From Acinetobacter dispersus (GTDB lineage Bacteria > Pseudomonadota > Gammaproteobacteria > Pseudomonadales > Moraxellaceae): DNA of 64,000 nt. This document shows positions 61,260-64,000 of the stretch, piece after piece. How positions within the stretch are numbered: position 1 is the stretch's first letter; each line of letters begins with the position of its first letter. Where the stretch lies: NCBI RefSeq assembly GCF_009884975.1, contig NZ_CP041970.1:62001-126000 (forward strand), read 5' to 3'. The position numbers were made by a program, and so were the translations under genes. The notes under the pieces were generated by a model that was given only the letters and a program-made list of their open reading frames with translations, was not told where the DNA came from and made no database searches.

Positions 61260-62239
61260 GTCAAGATATGAAAAGCTACCAACCGACCTGTTCACTTGAG
61301 GCCTTAAAAGCGCGTGCTGAGATGTACAGCAAGATTCGTCAATTCTTTGCACATCGGCAAGTGCTGGAAGTAGAAACACCAGTTCTGTCTCAGGCAGGTG
61401 TGACCGATGTACATTTGGCTTCTGTTCAAGTACAGCGCCATATTCACGGCAAATTACATACCCAGTATTTACAGACCTCGCCTGAATTTCCAATGAAACG
61501 TTTATTGGCCAGTGGCAGTGGGGCAATCTATCAAATCTGTAAAGTGTTCCGTGATGATGAGCATGGGCGTAAGCACAATAGTGAATTTACCATGCTGGAA
61601 TGGTATCGACCGGGATTAGATTTAAAGGGCTTGATGCATGAAACTGCAGATCTGTTAGAAAGCTGTTTGGCACATCGTTTTGGCGATATTCGTCCAGTTG
61701 TTCTCAGTTATAAGCATGCTTTTCAGGATCGTTTGGATATTAATCCTTTGCAAGCGAGCTTGAAACAACTCAAAGATACAGCCAATCGTGTTGGGCTTAA
61801 TCTTGATTTAGGTGATGATCGTCTAGCTTATATGGACCTGTTATTCTCGCACTTTGTCGAACCTAGTCTAGGCTTTGATGCACCTGTATTTTTGACCGAT
61901 TTTCCACCTGAAATGGCTTCACTGGCAAAAGTAAAACAGGATGAGGATGGTGAATCCGTTGCAGCTCGTTTTGAGGTGTATATTGAAGGTTTAGAGCTGG
62001 CCAATGCCTACGATGAGTTATTAGATGCTAAAATTCTAGCATCTCGTTTTGAGGCAGATAATGCAGAACGTGCAAAGCAAGGGTTGGCGGTGATTCCAAC
62101 GGATCAGCATTTATTGGCAGCTTTACCCCATATGCCTGAATGTTCTGGTATTGCTTTGGGTATTGATCGTTTACTCATGGTTGCCATGAATCAGGTCAAA
62201 ATTGATCAGGTCATTGCATTCCCAGCAGAGATTGCCTAG
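61256..62239 (+). CDS. epmA: Elongation factor P (R)-beta-lysine ligase EpmA
   Basis: A 327-aa class II lysyl-tRNA-synthetase-like enzyme (also GenX, PoxA) that attaches beta-lysine to elongation factor P. It lacks the anticodon-binding domain. Motifs: FFAHRQVLEVETPVLSQAGVTDVHL, LQTSPEFPMKRLLASG, FRDDEHGRKHNSEFTMLEWYRPG and GIALGIDRLLMVAMN (motif 3). Start ATG 61256 overlaps the pdxB stop (ATGA), showing coupling. The earlier in-frame ATG at 61229 lies inside pdxB without support. Confidence 0.93.
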   Translation: MSQDMKSYQPTCSLEALKARAEMYSKIRQFFAHRQVLEVETPVLSQAGVTDVHLASVQVQRHIHGKLHTQYLQTSPEFPMKRLLASGSGAIYQICKVFRDDEHGRKHNSEFTMLEWYRPGLDLKGLMHETADLLESCLAHRFGDIRPVVLSYKHAFQDRLDINPLQASLKQLKDTANRVGLNLDLGDDRLAYMDLLFSHFVEPSLGFDAPVFLTDFPPEMASLAKVKQDEDGESVAARFEVYIEGLELANAYDELLDAKILASRFEADNAERAKQGLAVIPTDQHLLAALPHMPECSGIALGIDRLLMVAMNQVKIDQVIAFPAEIA

Positions 62240-62257
62240 GGCTTTTATTTTCAATTT

Positions 62258-63385
62258 TTATAAAAGTTGCATTAATAGCTGTATCAACTCACTTTGGCGA
62301 TGTGTTCGGGTTTTTTTGAAAATTGATTGCAGATGTTTCTTCACTGTATCTGCTTGAATTTCATGTGAAAGGGCAATTTCTTTGGTGGTTTTTCCTTCTA
62401 GAAGTTGCTCACATATTTTATGTTCAACAGGTGTAAACATAAACAGCTGGGTACAAATGTCTTTTTGATATTTTGGCTTCTGTTTTAATCCAGAGAAGGT
62501 TGCAAGTAAGACTGGACGAAGGCCAAAAATCTTATGGCTTTTTTCTGGGCTGAGTAAATCGAGCGTTAAGAATAGGTGTTGATCGAGCAGCATGAATTTT
62601 GAACGTTTATGATTCGTCTGCTCTGGATTGTTTTTATAATGTCGTTCTAGTTCAATCAGATTCTGGTCAAATTGTTGCTGATGTTGTTCATTCAACACAA
62701 AACGACGCTGTTTGATTTGAATCTGTTGGTGATCTTGTAGTAATTGCTGAGCTTCGGAATTGATCTCTAAAATATCGCCATTGAGGTTAATAATTGCAAT
62801 CGGTTGGTTCATTTTTTGAATTAACTGTGACCCAAGCAGGGTCATAGTGGAATATTCAAAATGATGACGATATTGCTGAATCTTTTGTTGCACGATCGGC
62901 AAAATTTCATATATCGGCTGAAGTTCAGTACAGCTTAATGCACCACGCTCAGGGCTAGTGAGAAAGGCAAGTAATACACAGACTTTATGATCATAAATGA
63001 TTTGGATGGCTGAACAGAAGCGTAAATCCAGAGGCTGTAGCACCCGTTGGTATACTTGGGTTTGAATAATTTCATGTTCTTGAAAATGTTGAGTGCAATG
63101 CATCCATCCCTTCATTGGTCCCAAAAGCATTTTCTTTAAACGCGGATCATCATCTATGGCCAAGCGGATTTGGGTCAGTGCGGCTTGTTCAAGTTGATTG
63201 GAGTCAAAATTCACGCCGTGATGGACGCTAAAGGAGAGTGCTTGTACTTCAAGGTCAACAGCCAACAGTTGCGAAGCTTGCACATCAAAATAGTGATTCA
63301 GTTGCTCTAAGAAAATCATCCAATCATCAGCATGCTGAACTTTATTCAAGATATCCACGACTGGGCTGTGTTGGCTTAGAGTCAT
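62258..63385 (-). CDS. LuxR-type helix-turn-helix regulator
   Basis: A 375-aa regulator. The C-terminal 60 residues form a GerE/LuxR DNA-binding domain (FTPVEHKICEQLLEGKTTKEIALSHEIQADTVKKHLQSIFKKTRTHRQSELIQLLMQ), with the typical T-K-E-I-A and T-V-K-x-H-L-x-x-I-F-x-K phrases. The N-terminal 300 residues may hold PAS/GAF-like parts (MNQPIAIINLNGDILEINSEAQQLL is PAS-like near 190-220). No autoinducer-domain signature was recognised. It stands alone, convergent to epmA. Confidence 0.85.
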   Translation of the reverse strand: MTLSQHSPVVDILNKVQHADDWMIFLEQLNHYFDVQASQLLAVDLEVQALSFSVHHGVNFDSNQLEQAALTQIRLAIDDDPRLKKMLLGPMKGWMHCTQHFQEHEIIQTQVYQRVLQPLDLRFCSAIQIIYDHKVCVLLAFLTSPERGALSCTELQPIYEILPIVQQKIQQYRHHFEYSTMTLLGSQLIQKMNQPIAIINLNGDILEINSEAQQLLQDHQQIQIKQRRFVLNEQHQQQFDQNLIELERHYKNNPEQTNHKRSKFMLLDQHLFLTLDLLSPEKSHKIFGLRPVLLATFSGLKQKPKYQKDICTQLFMFTPVEHKICEQLLEGKTTKEIALSHEIQADTVKKHLQSIFKKTRTHRQSELIQLLMQLL

Positions 63386-63530
63386 CTAAAATCCCATCGA
63401 AAAATAGAATATATTCCATATAGTTTATATGGATTTTAACTAAATGAAATTATTAAATTAAAAAAATGTGACTTCTTATGCAATTATCAGATGAAATGAG
63501 TATTTAAAGTTAAATCAGCTTTGAACGAAA

Positions 63531-63562
63531 TATGCCTAAACGCAATAGCACGTTTAGGCATA
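63531..63562. terminator. Hairpin near the small lipoprotein gene
   Basis: TATGCCTAAACG, an 8-nt loop and CGTTTAGGCATA form a perfect 12-bp stem. On the reverse strand it lies 7 bp after the small lipoprotein stop, with a modest T stretch, so it may terminate that gene. Confidence 0.7.
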
Positions 63563-63569
63563 TTGGGGT

Positions 63570-63731
63570 TTAGCAGCGTCCTTTTTTGGCTTGTCCTGGA
63601 GGGCAGAAATCACCACGACCATCATGATGGTTGTCTGGATCAACAATTACGCTGCCATGTGGGGTATGTACGGCACAGGCTGATAAGCCGAATGTAAGTA
63701 AAGTGCTGAAGCAGAGCAGTATTATTTTCAT
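63570..63731 (-). CDS. Small lipoprotein (53 aa)
   Basis: A 53-aa protein with signal KIILLCFSTLLTFGLSAC (lipobox LSAC). The mature part is VHTPHGSVIVDPDNHHDG and then RGDFCPPGQAKKGRC, with a His-rich middle and two Cys that could form a disulfide. The D-F-C-P-P-G-Q-A-K-K-G-x-C pattern recurs in small exported proteins of gamma-proteobacteria. Role unknown; it may bind metals through the His-rich stretch. Confidence 0.75.
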   Translation of the reverse strand: MKIILLCFSTLLTFGLSACAVHTPHGSVIVDPDNHHDGRGDFCPPGQAKKGRC

Positions 63732-63826
63732 CCTTGCATCCTATTGTTATTGCTTTCCCTTCTACTGTAAATCGATCAGTAGGTTTCAGCTAGCAGAAGG
63801 ATGCAGGTTTTTAACATAGATTTGTA

Positions 63827-64000
63827 TCATTCAGCTGTACGTAAAACCGTTCTAAATCCGACATGCGTTGCCGCCAAATCAAATTCTTGCGGATAGCGAC
63901 TACTATTTCGATAACGGGCGCAAAAGTTGGAAGCACATAGAAAAGAACCGCCTTTAAGTACATATTGCGTTGCGGTGCTGTTTTGTTGACGTAGTTCTGC
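63827..64000 (-). CDS. Partial gene: C-terminus of a formylglycine-generating-enzyme-like (FGE/SUMF1) protein
   Basis: The last 57 residues, cut by the window edge, read VLKGGSFLCASNFCARYR, then RYPQEFDLAATHVGFRTVLRTAE. The G-G-S-F-x-C-x-x-x-x-C-x-R-Y motif is the active-site signature of sulfatase-modifying FGE proteins: two Cys five residues apart, as in copper-dependent FGE. H-x-G-F-R ends the domain. So the gene probably encodes an FGE that converts Cys to formylglycine in sulfatases; a sulfatase gene would be expected beyond the edge. Confidence 0.85.
   Translation of the reverse strand, partial: AELRQQNSTATQYVLKGGSFLCASNFCARYRNSSRYPQEFDLAATHVGFRTVLRTAE

Overview
The window looks like an Acinetobacter chromosome. 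It is AT-rich, and it carries ttcA, greB, a pgaBCD cluster, glpK-glpR-glpD, GTP-dependent pckG, groES-groEL, dgkA, pdxB and epmA in the style of that genus. No search could be run, so the genus is an inference from gene content and protein style.

Layout. Positions 1-4296 are core genes: a cut secreted-protein gene, ttcA, an SCP2-domain gene, an MltF-like transglycosylase, greB and tRNA-Ser(UGA). Positions 4271-27955 form a 23.7 kb genomic island inserted at the 3' end of tRNA-Ser. It is bounded by a perfect 30-bp direct repeat (4271-4300 and 27926-27955). Positions 27956-64000 are core again: a LysE exporter, MFS transporter and ArgP-like regulator; MarC; a thioesterase; a COG0523 GTPase with YaeQ and an FKBP; pgaBCD (without pgaA); a PhoD phosphatase between two identical tRNA-Leu genes; tRNA-Cys; folD; the glp genes; a TonB siderophore receptor; pckG; a lipid kinase with a phosphoesterase; groESL; dgkA; pdxB-epmA; a LuxR regulator; and the cut end of a formylglycine-generating-enzyme-like gene.

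The island has three parts. First, an integration and transfer end: tyrosine integrase, an overlapping Xis-like gene, a long inverted repeat that may be oriT, and a ColE1-like mobilization module in which two long genes (270 and 236 aa) are nested in another frame inside the relaxase gene. Second, a middle of decayed phage genes (a Mu gp28-like terminase, a D12-class adenine methyltransferase), two structured non-coding loci, a small group of envelope or secreted proteins (including a CAP-domain lipoprotein) and an IS3-family remnant. Third, a defence cargo of three adjacent antiphage modules, all on the + strand: Gabija (gajA-gajB), a catalytically degenerate long prokaryotic Argonaute with a PD-(D/E)XK nuclease partner, and a DRT3-type pair of reverse transcriptases.

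The most interesting non-coding element lies directly downstream of the second reverse transcriptase. A 17-position long-range stem (27251-27267 with 27421-27437) closes a roughly 187-nt domain, with an ACACAC tract (27411-27416) four bases 5' of the closing strand. This is a strong candidate for the DRT3 template RNA. Other points of interest are the overprinted mob genes, a nested-helix element at 12644-12779, an antisense or attenuator-like locus upstream of a 111-aa gene, and visible regulatory sites (Pho box, GlpR operators, a heat-shock promoter before groES).
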